A stretch of 64,000 nt of DNA from Acrocarpospora phusangensis (GCF_016862995.1 NZ_BOOA01000046.1:1-64000); one strand, 5' to 3'; shown: positions 15,284 to 23,900, counted from the first letter of the stretch. Made by a program: numbers and translations. The notes: generated by a model not told the origin, from the letters alone.

Positions 15284-18064
15284 TTGGTAATCACGGCTGC
15301 CCGGGCCGCGCCGGTTCGCCACCCTGGTGGCGTGAGCAGCTCAGGACGGCAGGCCGACTCTCCTGGCCCATCTGAGGGCGTCACCCTGACCCACTCCACG
15401 GTCGGCGGTGGCGCGTACCGGATCGGATCGGCGCGTGATGTGTCCATCAGCGCGCCACAGCTGTCCGCGCGCCCTCCGCTGCCGGACGCGATCACCACGG
15501 TCGCGCCCGCCGGCCTGACCGGGTTGCCGCGCCGGCCGGCAGCGGTGTTCGTGGGCCGCGACCAAGCTCTGGAGCGGATCGGGCGAGCTCTGGTCCCCGC
15601 GAACGCGGGCGGCGGCGCGGGCCGGGTAGGCGTGATCGCCCAGGCGGCGTTGCTCGGGCTGGGCGGGATCGGCAAGAGCGAGCTCGCGTTGCAGTACGCG
15701 ACCCGGTACCGGGACCGGTATCGGGTGGTGTGGTGGGCCGAGGCGGACAGCCCGGAGCAGATCGAGATCTTCCTCGCCGGTCTGGCGCGCGCGATCTGCG
15801 CGGGATCGCATTCGGTGGCGGCGGGCCAGGCGACCGTGGACGAGGCCGCGGCGTGGGCGCTGGCGTGGCTGACGAACCATGACGGATGGCTGCTGGTCCT
15901 CGACAACGTCGAGGATCCCGCGCACGTGCAGAGCCACCTCGCCCAGCTCAGCGGCAGAGGCCATATCCTCATCACCACCCGGCTGGGAGTCGGCTGGCGT
16001 GAGCACGGCTGCACGCCCATCGACCTGGACGTCCTCACCCCCGGCGCCGCCGCGCGGCTGCTCGCCGATCTGATCGGCACGGACGCGTCCGCCGAGGAGC
16101 TCGCCGAGCTCGCCCACGACCTGGGCTTCCTGCCGCTGGCGTTGACGCAGGCGGCCGCGTTCATCGCGCACACCCCGGGGATCGGCGTGACCGCCTACCG
16201 CTGGCTGCTGCGTGACTCGCCTGCCCGCGCGCACCAGGTGACCGCCGTCGGGGAGGACGCCAAACGCGTCATCGCCCAGGTGTGGGCTCTCACCCGGACC
16301 CGGATCGCCGACTTGGATCCGCTCGCGCCCCAGCTGCTGGAGCTGCTGTCCTGCTATGCCCCGGACCAGCTGCCCATCGGTGTTCTCCATCAGCTGCGTG
16401 GCAGCGACGAGGTTCAGATCGGGAGCGCGCTCGGGCTGCTCGCCTCGTACAACATGATCACCATTGGTGAGGACACGGTCACGGTCCACCGCCTGGTCCA
16501 GGCCGTCACCCTGGTCGGTCTCACTCCCAAGGAGCAGGCCGTCGTCCGGAGTCAGGCCGCCGACCTGCTCACGCAGGCGCTGCCCGCCGACCCGAAGGCG
16601 ATTGGCAACTGGCCGGCGTACGGGCGGCTGCTGGCCCACGCCCGCAGCGTCCTGCCCCCGGGTTCGCCCGCCATGAAGCAGGTCATCGGCTATCTGGGCG
16701 CCAGCGGCGACTACACCACGGCCAGGACCCTGCAACAGCAGCGGTACGAGGCCATCCGCGACGCGCGGGGACCGGAGCACCACGACACGCTGGCCGCGCG
16801 GGCCGACCTCGCCACCTGGACCGGCCTGGCCGGAGAGGCGCTCCGCGCCCGAGAGCAGTACGGCGACCTGCTGCCCGTGTGCGTACGGGTCCTGGGTGCC
16901 GAGCATCCGTACACGCTCACCGCGCAGGCGAACCTGGCGTACTGGGCGGGACAGACAGGGGACGCCGCCGCCGCGCGGGACCAGCTCGCCGCGCTGCTGC
17001 CGGTCCGCCGGCGTGTCTCGGGCGACGCGCATCCCGACACCCTGGGCACCCGCGCCCACCTGGCGACGTGGACGGGCCGGGCGGGGGACGCGGCCGACGC
17101 CCGGCAGAGGTTCACCACGCTGCTCCCGATCATCGAACGCGTGCTCGGCCCGGAACATCCCGAGACGCTCGGCGCACGGGCCGAACTGGCCGGCTGGACC
17201 GGAGAGGCGGGGGACGCGGCCCGGGCGCGGGAGGAGTACACCGCGCTGGTGCCGATCCGCACGCGTGTCTCGGGCGCCGGGCATCCTGACACGCTCGCCG
17301 CGGAGGCGAACCTCGCCCACTGGACGAGGCAGGAGGTCATCGCCCGGGGCGGAGACCACCAGAGTCAGGTCGTCTCCTGGCCCCGGGACAGCTTCATGGG
17401 CATGCTCCCTCCCGACCTGCGTGACCCTCTCCTCGCCAGGGGCATGCGCCGGGTCTTCGGCCCCGGCGACCACCTGATCGCCGGCAACTCCTCCGTCTCC
17501 GCGGCGTTCCTGGTGCTGGAGGGTTTCGTCAAACTCCACGGCACCTCGGACGACGGGCGGCCTGTTCTCCTGACCGTCGCGGGGGCCGGTGACATGATCG
17601 GGATGGAGAGCTCGCTGGACGGCGGTCCTCAACTGGAGGCCGCCGTGGCCGCGTCACGAGTGGTGACACAGGTGCTCCACGGGAAGAACCTGTCCCTCTT
17701 CCTCGACCATCATCAGCAGGCGGAACGGGCGATGGCGCGCTTCATCGTCAGGAAGCTCCGCCTGATCGTGCGGCAGAGAACCGAGTTCTCCGGCGTGTCG
17801 GTCCTGATCAGGCTCGCGCGAGCACTCGACGCTCTGGCCGCCGCGCACGGTCGCCGGACAGAGTCGGGAATCAGGATCGAGGTGCCCTTGAGCCATGCGG
17901 ACATCGCCACCTTGATCGATGCGACCGAGCCCAGCGTTCAGCGGGCGATAAGCGACCTACGCCGGAGAGGCATCATCGTCACCGGCTACCGCCACATCGT
18001 CGTCACGGACTCAGCGGCGCTGGATGCCATCGGCCGGGCCGAGGAGGTACCTCCGGCCGGCTAG
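15284..18064 (+). CDS. STAND NTPase-TPR-Crp/Fnr fusion protein
   Basis: A 926-residue multidomain protein. Residues 1-85 are a Gly/Ser-rich leader with a THSTVGGGAYRIGSARDVSI motif like those preceding NB-ARC proteins. An NB-ARC/STAND ATPase follows: Walker A GLGGIGKS (Lys131), Walker B LLVLD (Asp207), ILITTR and a GLPL-like FLPLALTQAA. Four and a half 42-residue TPR units of the kinesin-light-chain/TPR_10 type occupy about 496-690. Residues 701-926 form what looks like a complete Crp/Fnr regulator, with a cNMP-binding barrel, dimer helix and a winged HTH (SHADIATLIDATEPSVQRAI). STAND-TPR proteins are common; a Crp output domain is not. One open frame covers it all with no frameshift. The N-terminal start is uncertain. 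Confidence 0.88.
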   Translation: MVITAARAAPVRHPGGVSSSGRQADSPGPSEGVTLTHSTVGGGAYRIGSARDVSISAPQLSARPPLPDAITTVAPAGLTGLPRRPAAVFVGRDQALERIGRALVPANAGGGAGRVGVIAQAALLGLGGIGKSELALQYATRYRDRYRVVWWAEADSPEQIEIFLAGLARAICAGSHSVAAGQATVDEAAAWALAWLTNHDGWLLVLDNVEDPAHVQSHLAQLSGRGHILITTRLGVGWREHGCTPIDLDVLTPGAAARLLADLIGTDASAEELAELAHDLGFLPLALTQAAAFIAHTPGIGVTAYRWLLRDSPARAHQVTAVGEDAKRVIAQVWALTRTRIADLDPLAPQLLELLSCYAPDQLPIGVLHQLRGSDEVQIGSALGLLASYNMITIGEDTVTVHRLVQAVTLVGLTPKEQAVVRSQAADLLTQALPADPKAIGNWPAYGRLLAHARSVLPPGSPAMKQVIGYLGASGDYTTARTLQQQRYEAIRDARGPEHHDTLAARADLATWTGLAGEALRAREQYGDLLPVCVRVLGAEHPYTLTAQANLAYWAGQTGDAAAARDQLAALLPVRRRVSGDAHPDTLGTRAHLATWTGRAGDAADARQRFTTLLPIIERVLGPEHPETLGARAELAGWTGEAGDAARAREEYTALVPIRTRVSGAGHPDTLAAEANLAHWTRQEVIARGGDHQSQVVSWPRDSFMGMLPPDLRDPLLARGMRRVFGPGDHLIAGNSSVSAAFLVLEGFVKLHGTSDDGRPVLLTVAGAGDMIGMESSLDGGPQLEAAVAASRVVTQVLHGKNLSLFLDHHQQAERAMARFIVRKLRLIVRQRTEFSGVSVLIRLARALDALAAAHGRRTESGIRIEVPLSHADIATLIDATEPSVQRAISDLRRRGIIVTGYRHIVVTDSAALDAIGRAEEVPPAG
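16769..17331 (+). repeat. 126-bp coding tandem repeats (TPR)
   Basis: Unit starts at 16769, 16895, 17021, 17147 and 17273 give four full 42-codon copies and a fifth cut at about 19 codons. Each unit opens with G-x-x-H-P-x-T-L and contains L-A-x-W-x-G. The fifth unit is truncated where the Crp portion begins, which marks the fusion junction. Confidence 0.85.
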
Positions 18065-18204
18065 CACGCGCCGGCATGCGGGTCCCGGGGTCGTTTTGGG
18101 ACGGCGATCACATGCCTGGTGAGACGGCGTTCCGTGGAACATCTGGGGATATCGTGTCCGTGGTTTGGCTGTCCGGAGACGCTCATCCGGGGAGACCGCC
18201 GATC

Positions 18205-18645
18205 ATGACGATCAAGCACTCAGTTCGTACTGCCGTGATTTCCGCGGTGACCGCGGGTTCCCTCATGATCACGGGAGTGTCGCCGGCGCTGGCGGATGCC
18301 GGTTTGCCCGGTTTGCCCGGTTTGCCGGGCACGAATGCCAAGGCCAACTGCGGCATCCTCACCTGCGATGTGATCTTCTCGCGGGATTTCACCAGATATC
18401 TGAAGGACCTGAGCGGTGACGTGACCTACATCGCCGGTGCGGTCTGCGGCGGCATCGCCGTGGCCGCGACACCGCTGGCGGGCGGCGTGTGCGTCCTCGC
18501 GGTCGCCGCGAAGTACGCGATGATCGCCCCGGTGCTCAAGTACGCGGCCCACACGAACCGGTGCCTCAAACTGCGCTGGCCGATCCCCAGCCCGGAACTG
18601 ATGTGGGCCGAGTACACGGGCGGCGGCGACTGCTTCGACAACTGA
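18205..18645 (+). CDS. Small secreted protein, unknown function
   Basis: A 146-residue protein with a clear Sec signal peptide: a basic start, a hydrophobic core to about residue 28 and an Ala-Leu-Ala-Asp-Ala cleavage region. Just after the signal lies a short GLPGLPGLPG run encoded by near-perfect 9-bp DNA repeats. The mature part has several Cys residues (CGILTC, VCGG, GVC, NRC, DCF) that could form disulfides and a hydrophobic, glycine-rich middle that might insert in a membrane. GGGGAG upstream supports ATG 18205. I do not recognise the family. It follows the STAND-Crp gene by 140 bp. Confidence 0.75.
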   Translation: MTIKHSVRTAVISAVTAGSLMITGVSPALADAGLPGLPGLPGTNAKANCGILTCDVIFSRDFTRYLKDLSGDVTYIAGAVCGGIAVAATPLAGGVCVLAVAAKYAMIAPVLKYAAHTNRCLKLRWPIPSPELMWAEYTGGGDCFDN

Positions 18646-18649
18646 CGGT

Positions 18650-19435
18650 TTACCAGCGAGACGGGTCGGGGGCAGGCGGCGGAGGCGGCGGAGGGGACGG
18701 TGGAGGGGGCTGGGGTGGGGGCGAACCGCGGTTGATCTGGAGCCAGGCGGTGTGGGCGTCGCGGAGGGCGTTGTGGGCGGGGTTGCCCAGTTCGTGGTCG
18801 GCCTGGCGGCGGCGGTCGAGCCACCAGTCGCTCCAGGCGGCCCAGGTGCGCTTGATGGGCTCGGCGCGGGAGTCACCGATGATCTTGATGTCGCCCATGA
18901 TGGCGTAGCCGCGGACGCGGACGACCGGGACGTTCTGGCCGGGCGGCGCCTCGACGACCTTGACCTTCTTGTCGCCCATGATCGACATGCCGGACAGCTC
19001 GACGTCCACGCCGTCCGGCACGATGATCTTGACGTCGCCCATCACGCTGGTGGCGACGATGTCCACCTCGTTGCTGCGGACCTCGGCCTCCCGCAGGTCG
19101 AGCACGACGTCGCCCATCACGCAGACGACCCCGATCTCCTGGTCGATCCGCCATTTGCCGCGCCGCTTGGTGTCGCCCATCACGGCCACGAACCAGCGCC
19201 TGGCCTTGCCCTTGGCCGGGGGCGTGACCGGTAACGGGGCCGGACCGCCCGCGCCGGCGGGCAGATCGGCGGTGATCTGCGCCAGTTCGGCATGTGTCTG
19301 GGCGAGATAGGCCGCCTCGGTCCTCTCGGTGAGCTCGGCGAGGGTCAGCCGCCCTTCCACCGACGCGTCCCGCAACCGCTCGACCACGGCTTCGCGCTCC
19401 GCGTCCGAAGCGCGCATTCCGCCTGGCTCGTTCAT
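18650..19435 (-). CDS. DUF1707 / LiaF-like cell-wall stress protein
   Basis: About 261 residues. The N-terminal DUF1707 (SHOCT-like) domain is RASDAEREAVVERLRDASVEGRLTLAEL; the middle carries LiaF-type repeats, each containing V/I-M-G-D (VMGDTK, VMGDVV, VMGDVK, IMGDKK, IMGDIK). The C-terminal tail is proline-rich. No membrane helix is seen, so it is probably a cytoplasmic or DNA-associated member. LiaF-related proteins modulate cell-envelope stress responses. GTG 19441, ATG 19435 and ATG 19417 are all possible starts; the domain itself starts at the last. Its stop lies 5 bp from the convergent secreted-protein gene. Confidence 0.85.
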   Translation of the reverse strand: MNEPGGMRASDAEREAVVERLRDASVEGRLTLAELTERTEAAYLAQTHAELAQITADLPAGAGGPAPLPVTPPAKGKARRWFVAVMGDTKRRGKWRIDQEIGVVCVMGDVVLDLREAEVRSNEVDIVATSVMGDVKIIVPDGVDVELSGMSIMGDKKVKVVEAPPGQNVPVVRVRGYAIMGDIKIIGDSRAEPIKRTWAAWSDWWLDRRRQADHELGNPAHNALRDAHTAWLQINRGSPPPQPPPPSPPPPPPPAPDPSRW

Positions 19436-19535
19436 ACCCACGAATCTAGCCCCCGCCCGCGGCAGACTCTCTCCTCCCTAGGAACGATTCCGGGCGCTGG
19501 CGTGAGGAGCTTCGCGACTGTGTGACGATGGAACC

Positions 19536-21038
19536 GTGACAGGCAGTGAGCTGATGACCGCGGTGGCGGAAGACGACCTGGTCCGGGTGCGTGCGCTGCT
19601 CCGCCCGGGCGTGGACCTGAACCCCGATCGCGGCACCACCCCGCTCTACGAGGCCGCCGTGCACGGCAACGGCGACATGATCCGCCTGCTGCTGGAGTAC
19701 GGCGCGGATCCCGACCTGCCCAGTCACGGCCCCGACGAGGGCCTGCCGCTGTGCGCCGCCGCCTGCTGGGACCACGACGAGGCCGTGCTCGCCCTGCTGG
19801 ACGGGGGCGCCAACCCCGACGCGGCCGAGGACGGCTGGACGGCGCTGCTCTGGGCGGCCGGCCTCGGCCACCTGGCCACGGCCGACGTGCTGCTCGACGG
19901 CGGCGCGAACCCCGACGCGGGCTGCCCGCACACCCCCCTCACCGCCGCCGCCCGGTTCGGGGCGTACGGGATCGTCTGGTCCCTGCTGGAACACGGCGCG
20001 GACCCGGCGAAACCCGATGACGGCGGCCTCACCGCGCTGGAGATCGCGCGGGAGCTGTCGGAGGCCGACCTGGAGGCGCTGCTGACCTCGCGCATTGACG
20101 CCAACGTCGAGGCGAAGGAGTCGGCGGAGTCCGCCGACCAGGAGGGCAGGGTGATCGTGGTCAGCCGGTCGCACGCCGCCGACGGGACCGAGCTGGTGGA
20201 GGTCGAGGCGGACGGCACCCGGCTGGCCATCCAGCGCGGGCACGCGGCCGTGGCGACGATCCTGGAGGACGCGCTGGGCATCCGGACGCCGGTCGCGGAG
20301 CTGATGGCGCGGGCCGTGCCGTACCGGGATCGGGATGAGGGTGGGGAGACGTGGTGGGCGGCCGTGCATTCGGTGCAGAACCGGCATGACGAGGAGACGT
20401 TCGGGGCGGCGGTGGAGTTGTGCGCCTCGTCTGATCCGGTGACCCGGGATTTCGGGGTGGACGTGCTGTCGCAGTTCGGGTTCACGGCCGACGACCGGCC
20501 GTATCTGGAGCGCACGCTGCCGGTGTTGCAGGGGCTGGCCGAGCGGGAGCAGGATCCGCGGGTCGTGGAGTCGGTGCTGGGGGCGCTGGGGCAGCAGGGC
20601 GACCCGAGAGCGCTGCCCGAGGTCCTGGCGATCATCGGCAGGCCGGGCCGGGAGCACTCCGTCCGGGATGCAATCGCCCTGTCCGCCGTGCTGACGCCCG
20701 GCCACGCCGAAGGGCTGACCTGCCTGATCGGCCTCTCCCGGCATCCGTCGGCCGAGATCCGCGACTACGCCACCCATGGGCTGGCCGCCCTGGGTGACGG
20801 CTTCGACGGCGACGCCGTCCTGGAAGCGCTCCACGACCGCGTCAGTGACCCGGACCTGAGCACCACGGCCGAGGCCGCCGCCGCGCTGGCCGCCCGCCAC
20901 GACCGCCGCGCCATCGACGCCATCCACCGCGTCCTCTGCGAGACCGACCAGGACGACCCCGACGACGAGTACATCCGCGAGCTGGCCCTGGAGGCCGCCA
21001 CCCTGCTCAACCTGGATCTCCCCGACCTCACCCACTGA
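19536..21038 (+). CDS. Ankyrin- and HEAT-repeat protein
   Basis: A 500-residue repeat protein. The first ~180 residues are ankyrin repeats (for example GTTPLYEAAVHGNGDMIRLL and LLDGGANPD units). Residues about 270-490 are HEAT/armadillo-like helices with VVESVLGALGQQGDPRALPEV and related segments. There is no signal peptide, enzyme motif or membrane helix, so a cytoplasmic protein-binding scaffold is likely. The GTG at 19536 has no clear ribosome site and may be leaderless or begin at ATG 19554. It overlaps the convergent SRPBCC gene by 11 bp. The partner is unknown. Confidence 0.8.
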   Translation: MTGSELMTAVAEDDLVRVRALLRPGVDLNPDRGTTPLYEAAVHGNGDMIRLLLEYGADPDLPSHGPDEGLPLCAAACWDHDEAVLALLDGGANPDAAEDGWTALLWAAGLGHLATADVLLDGGANPDAGCPHTPLTAAARFGAYGIVWSLLEHGADPAKPDDGGLTALEIARELSEADLEALLTSRIDANVEAKESAESADQEGRVIVVSRSHAADGTELVEVEADGTRLAIQRGHAAVATILEDALGIRTPVAELMARAVPYRDRDEGGETWWAAVHSVQNRHDEETFGAAVELCASSDPVTRDFGVDVLSQFGFTADDRPYLERTLPVLQGLAEREQDPRVVESVLGALGQQGDPRALPEVLAIIGRPGREHSVRDAIALSAVLTPGHAEGLTCLIGLSRHPSAEIRDYATHGLAALGDGFDGDAVLEALHDRVSDPDLSTTAEAAAALAARHDRRAIDAIHRVLCETDQDDPDDEYIRELALEAATLLNLDLPDLTH

Positions 21039-21690
21039 GCAGGGAACCCCAGCGGGCTTCGAGGCCGGCGAAGGTCGGGTCGTCGAGGCCGTAGGTGGTG
21101 AGGACGAGCATCGCGTTGCCGCCGCTCCCCCGGCCGGCGACGAGGAGGCCGTCGCCCCATTCGGCCACGGTCACGCCGAGTTGGTTGGCCGAGCGGTACC
21201 AGATCTCGCCGGTCAGGCCGCCCGCCGCGTACGGGGTGCCCGGGGGCAGGTCGGCGACGGCCGTGAGGCCGGCCAGGTCGAAGACGTCGGCGGGAGCCGT
21301 ACCGGAGGAGAAGACGGTGCGGCGGTCGGCGGCGGGGTGGCGTTCGAGGGCGAACCTGAGCTGGTGGAGGAAGGTGATCCAGCCCTCGTTGATGTCGTCG
21401 TAGTAGGCGTCCCAGTCGGGATTGTCGCCTTTGGGGGCGCGGGTGAGCCTGAGGCGGGTCGTCTCCCCCAGGTCGGTCAGCTCGAAGCGGTCCTTACCTT
21501 GGAGCTCCAGCCAGCGCTCCGCCGCGGACTCGGTCACGTTCTCCTGGTAGATGACCTCGATCTCCTTGTCGAGGCCGTCGAAGTGCCAGCCGTGCCAGCG
21601 CCGGATCTCCTCGGGCTCGCGCAGGGCCCGCCACACGGCGTCCACCGGCGCGGCGATGGTGACATCAACGACGAATCGCTCTTCGCTCAT
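21028..21690 (-). CDS. SRPBCC / AHSA1-like domain protein
   Basis: A 220-residue protein whose N-terminal ~140 residues match the activator-of-Hsp90-ATPase-like SRPBCC fold (VTIAAPVDAVWRALREPEEIRRWHGW). The fold makes a hydrophobic ligand pocket; the C-terminal part is less familiar. It is encoded immediately after an ArsR-type regulator with a 4-bp ATGA overlap, a very common actinobacterial pair in which the regulator controls the SRPBCC protein. The ligand is unknown. Confidence 0.88.
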   Translation of the reverse strand: MSEERFVVDVTIAAPVDAVWRALREPEEIRRWHGWHFDGLDKEIEVIYQENVTESAAERWLELQGKDRFELTDLGETTRLRLTRAPKGDNPDWDAYYDDINEGWITFLHQLRFALERHPAADRRTVFSSGTAPADVFDLAGLTAVADLPPGTPYAAGGLTGEIWYRSANQLGVTVAEWGDGLLVAGRGSGGNAMLVLTTYGLDDPTFAGLEARWGSLLSG

Positions 21691-22265
21691 CTGGGTTCCT
21701 CGGGTCGGGACGGATGGGGCGCCGGGTGCCCACCGGCGACCAACCGGTAGGGGCGGCCGCCGGGACGGTCGAACCGCGCGGCCACCTGGGCGATGGCGGC
21801 GGCGAGCTGGTCGGTGAACTCGTGCACGTCGCCGGGCTCCCCGAACCGCACCTCGGCCTCCAGGGTGAAGGTGAGCAGCCGGACGCCCTGCCGTTCGGCC
21901 GCGGCGCTCATCCGGGCCACGTCGCGGACGGTCCCCGCCGCCACGTCGACCAGGTGCTCGGCGGCGTGCCGGTCGGCGATCGCCGTGAAGGCGTCCCGGA
22001 CGAGCACCCCGGGGTCCACGAGGAGGGCGTTGGCGCTCGCCCGCATGATCCGCTCGACGCAGCCCCGGCGCGGGCGCTCCTCGACGAGTTCGATCAGCCC
22101 GGCCTGCTCCAGCACCCGGAAGTGGTACCCGACGCGCTGGCGCGGCAGGCCCAGCTCGGCGGCCACCTGGGCGGCGGACCCGGGTTCACGCAGGCGTTCG
22201 AGGATCTGCCGCCGCGGCGGCGACAGAGCCGTCCGCACCCGCTCCGGCTCGTCCATGAGCACCAT
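21687..22265 (-). CDS. ArsR-type HTH transcriptional regulator
   Basis: About 192 residues with an N-terminal winged helix (PPRRQILERLREPGSAAQVAAELGLPRQRVGYHFRVLEQAGLIELV). No ArsR metal-cysteine pair is present, so it probably senses a small molecule or protein state. Starts at TTG 22286, ATG 22265 and ATG 22256 are possible; GGGTGG five bases before 22265 favours that one. A perfect inverted repeat lies just upstream, suggesting self-control and control of the coupled SRPBCC gene. Confidence 0.82.
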   Translation of the reverse strand: MVLMDEPERVRTALSPPRRQILERLREPGSAAQVAAELGLPRQRVGYHFRVLEQAGLIELVEERPRRGCVERIMRASANALLVDPGVLVRDAFTAIADRHAAEHLVDVAAGTVRDVARMSAAAERQGVRLLTFTLEAEVRFGEPGDVHEFTDQLAAAIAQVAARFDRPGGRPYRLVAGGHPAPHPSRPEEPR

Positions 22266-22290
22266 CTCAGCCACCCGCCCATGCAATCAT

Positions 22291-22310
22291 TTGACAAAAT
22301 AATCTGTCAA
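22291..22310 (-). promoter_or_regulatory. Palindromic operator of ArsR/SRPBCC pair
   Basis: TTGACA (22291-22296) and TGTCAA (22305-22310) are perfect inverted arms around an 8-bp AT-rich spacer in otherwise GC-rich DNA. On the minus strand the distal arm doubles as a consensus -35 hexamer, so protein binding would block the promoter. Confidence 0.7.
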
Positions 22311-22349
22311 TTGCGCGTACGCCCGAGGGCGCGGCCTGAGCCGGGAGGA

Positions 22350-23231
22350 TCAGGGGCCGGACAGGGCCGGGGCGGCGGTGAAGAGGTCGGCGGCGAGGGA
22401 CTGATCGCCTTCGACATCCCAGGTGAAGCCGTCGCCACGGCCGCCGAGCAGGAAGCAGAAGCCGACGACGTCGCAGGTGAGCGTGACGTCGGCGGACTCG
22501 CCCCGGTACGGCGCGGCCACGTGGGACACGTCCAGGGGCACGTGCCAGTCACCGCCGCCGGGTCCGGTGAGCGTGAGCCGTACCGTGCGGGATGTCGCGT
22601 CGAAGCCGGTCAGGAGCATCGTCCAGGGGACGAGGCGGGCGCAGAAGTCGGCGGTCGGGTGGATGTGCTCGGCGACGGGGTGCGGGAGCCGCAGGCCGTT
22701 GAGGTTGGCCGCGTCGTCGGTGTGGATCCAGGTTTCGAGCATGCGCGCCAGCAGGTGGTCACGGATCGCGAAAGGGGTGCCGCCCGGGGCCACGACCTGG
22801 TCGGGGTCGACTCCGGGGAGGTGGGCGCAGATCGCGTCGGCCTGGTCGCGCCAGGAATGCCGGGTCTGCTCGGGCGTGCGCTGCCGCTCGAAGTCCTGGA
22901 GTTCGTGGGTCCTGGCCAGCGCCTCGTTCACGCCGATCGGAGGGCCGAGCACGGGGGCGCCGATGGCGTCGGCGAGCAGCCCGTCCTTGGCGGCCAGGTG
23001 GGCGACCAGTTCCTGGAGCGTCCAGCCTTCGACGACGACCTGGTCCCAGCGCTCGGCGGAGGCCAGCAGGGCGTCCATGGCGGCCACCCGTCCCGCGTAC
23101 GGCGAGGCCCAGGCGGGAACGGACGCGGCGGGCCGGCGGCGCGAACCGGCGGCGGCCAGCAGGCGCGCGCGGGACGACGGCGCTTCGGGCGTCTCGGCCA
23201 AAGCGTCCAGGTAGAGACGTTCAAGACTCAT
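22350..23231 (-). CDS. Mycothiol-dependent DinB/MDMPI-family protein
   Basis: A 293-residue member of the mycothiol-dependent maleylpyruvate isomerase family. The N-terminal DinB-like four-helix bundle has candidate metal ligands His in ELVAHLAAKDG and Glu/His in ETWIHTDD; a C-terminal MDMPI domain follows. Family members catalyse thiol-dependent isomerisation or act without known substrate. Here the gene starts 10 bp after an ECF sigma factor, a placement usually held by anti-sigma factors. A sensing or anti-sigma role in thiol stress is a plausible inference, but nothing in the sequence proves it. Confidence 0.82.
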   Translation of the reverse strand: MSLERLYLDALAETPEAPSSRARLLAAAGSRRRPAASVPAWASPYAGRVAAMDALLASAERWDQVVVEGWTLQELVAHLAAKDGLLADAIGAPVLGPPIGVNEALARTHELQDFERQRTPEQTRHSWRDQADAICAHLPGVDPDQVVAPGGTPFAIRDHLLARMLETWIHTDDAANLNGLRLPHPVAEHIHPTADFCARLVPWTMLLTGFDATSRTVRLTLTGPGGGDWHVPLDVSHVAAPYRGESADVTLTCDVVGFCFLLGGRGDGFTWDVEGDQSLAADLFTAAPALSGP

Positions 23232-23241
23232 CGCCGCCTCC

Positions 23242-23793
23242 TCATGGTTGCTCCCCTCCCAGGGATTCGGCGAGTTTTCGCAGGCCGAGCCGGATACGGG
23301 ACTTCGCGGTCCCCTCCGGGATGGCCAGTTCCTCCGCTACCTGACGATAGGTCCGGCCCTGGTAGTACGCGAGTTCGATCACCGCGCGCAGGGCGTCGGG
23401 CAAGGTGGCCACCGCCTCCCGTACCCGGGTCGCCTCGTCGGCGGCCAGGACGGTGTCCTCCAGTTCGCCCGGGCGCTCGTACACGCGGGGCCCGAGCACG
23501 CTGACCTTGCGCCGCTCCTCGGCGCGGACGTGATCGACGGCCCGCCGGTGCGCGATCGTGGCCAGCCACGCGCGCAGCGAGCCGCGTTCCGGGTCGTACG
23601 CCAGCGGACGCTCCCAGAAGGTGACGAAAACCTCCTGGGCGATGTCCTCGGCGACCGCCCGGTCCCGGGTCACGCGTACGGCCAGACCGAAGATCAGTGC
23701 GGCGAAGCGGTCGTAGAGTTCGCCGAGGGCGGCCTCGTCTCCACCCACGACGCGCTGGTGGAGCAGACGGTCGTCGACAACCGGTGCCTCCAC
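23242..23793 (-). CDS. ECF-family RNA polymerase sigma factor
   Basis: About 183 residues with sigma region 2 (LYDRFAALIFGLAVRVTRDRAVAEDIAQEVFVTFW) and region 4 (LPDALRAVIELAYYQGRTYRQVAEELAIPEGTAKSRI). It resembles the SigK/ECF19-like group. GTG 23799 sits directly on the GGGGAGG ribosome site, whereas GTG 23793 has five bases of spacing, so I chose 23793. Downstream is the coupled MDMPI protein and upstream is a divergent acyl-CoA dehydrogenase. Confidence 0.92.
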   Translation of the reverse strand: MEAPVVDDRLLHQRVVGGDEAALGELYDRFAALIFGLAVRVTRDRAVAEDIAQEVFVTFWERPLAYDPERGSLRAWLATIAHRRAVDHVRAEERRKVSVLGPRVYERPGELEDTVLAADEATRVREAVATLPDALRAVIELAYYQGRTYRQVAEELAIPEGTAKSRIRLGLRKLAESLGGEQP

Positions 23794-23900
23794 TGGCACC
23801 TCCCCTGCTGAGCATCGGTTCGTCCGCGCGACCCGAGCATCGCACTATTCGCGTGAGATGTTGAGATGGATGAGGACATTTCCGGTTAGGAGTCGATCAA

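Noticed and set aside
15341-17632. 763-residue antisense frame under the STAND-TPR gene
   Set aside because: Repetitive because it mirrors the TPR repeats; no start signal or motif.
18304-18335. Collagen-like protein
   Set aside because: Only three Gly-Leu-Pro units in a 146-residue protein; too short to define a collagen-like fold.
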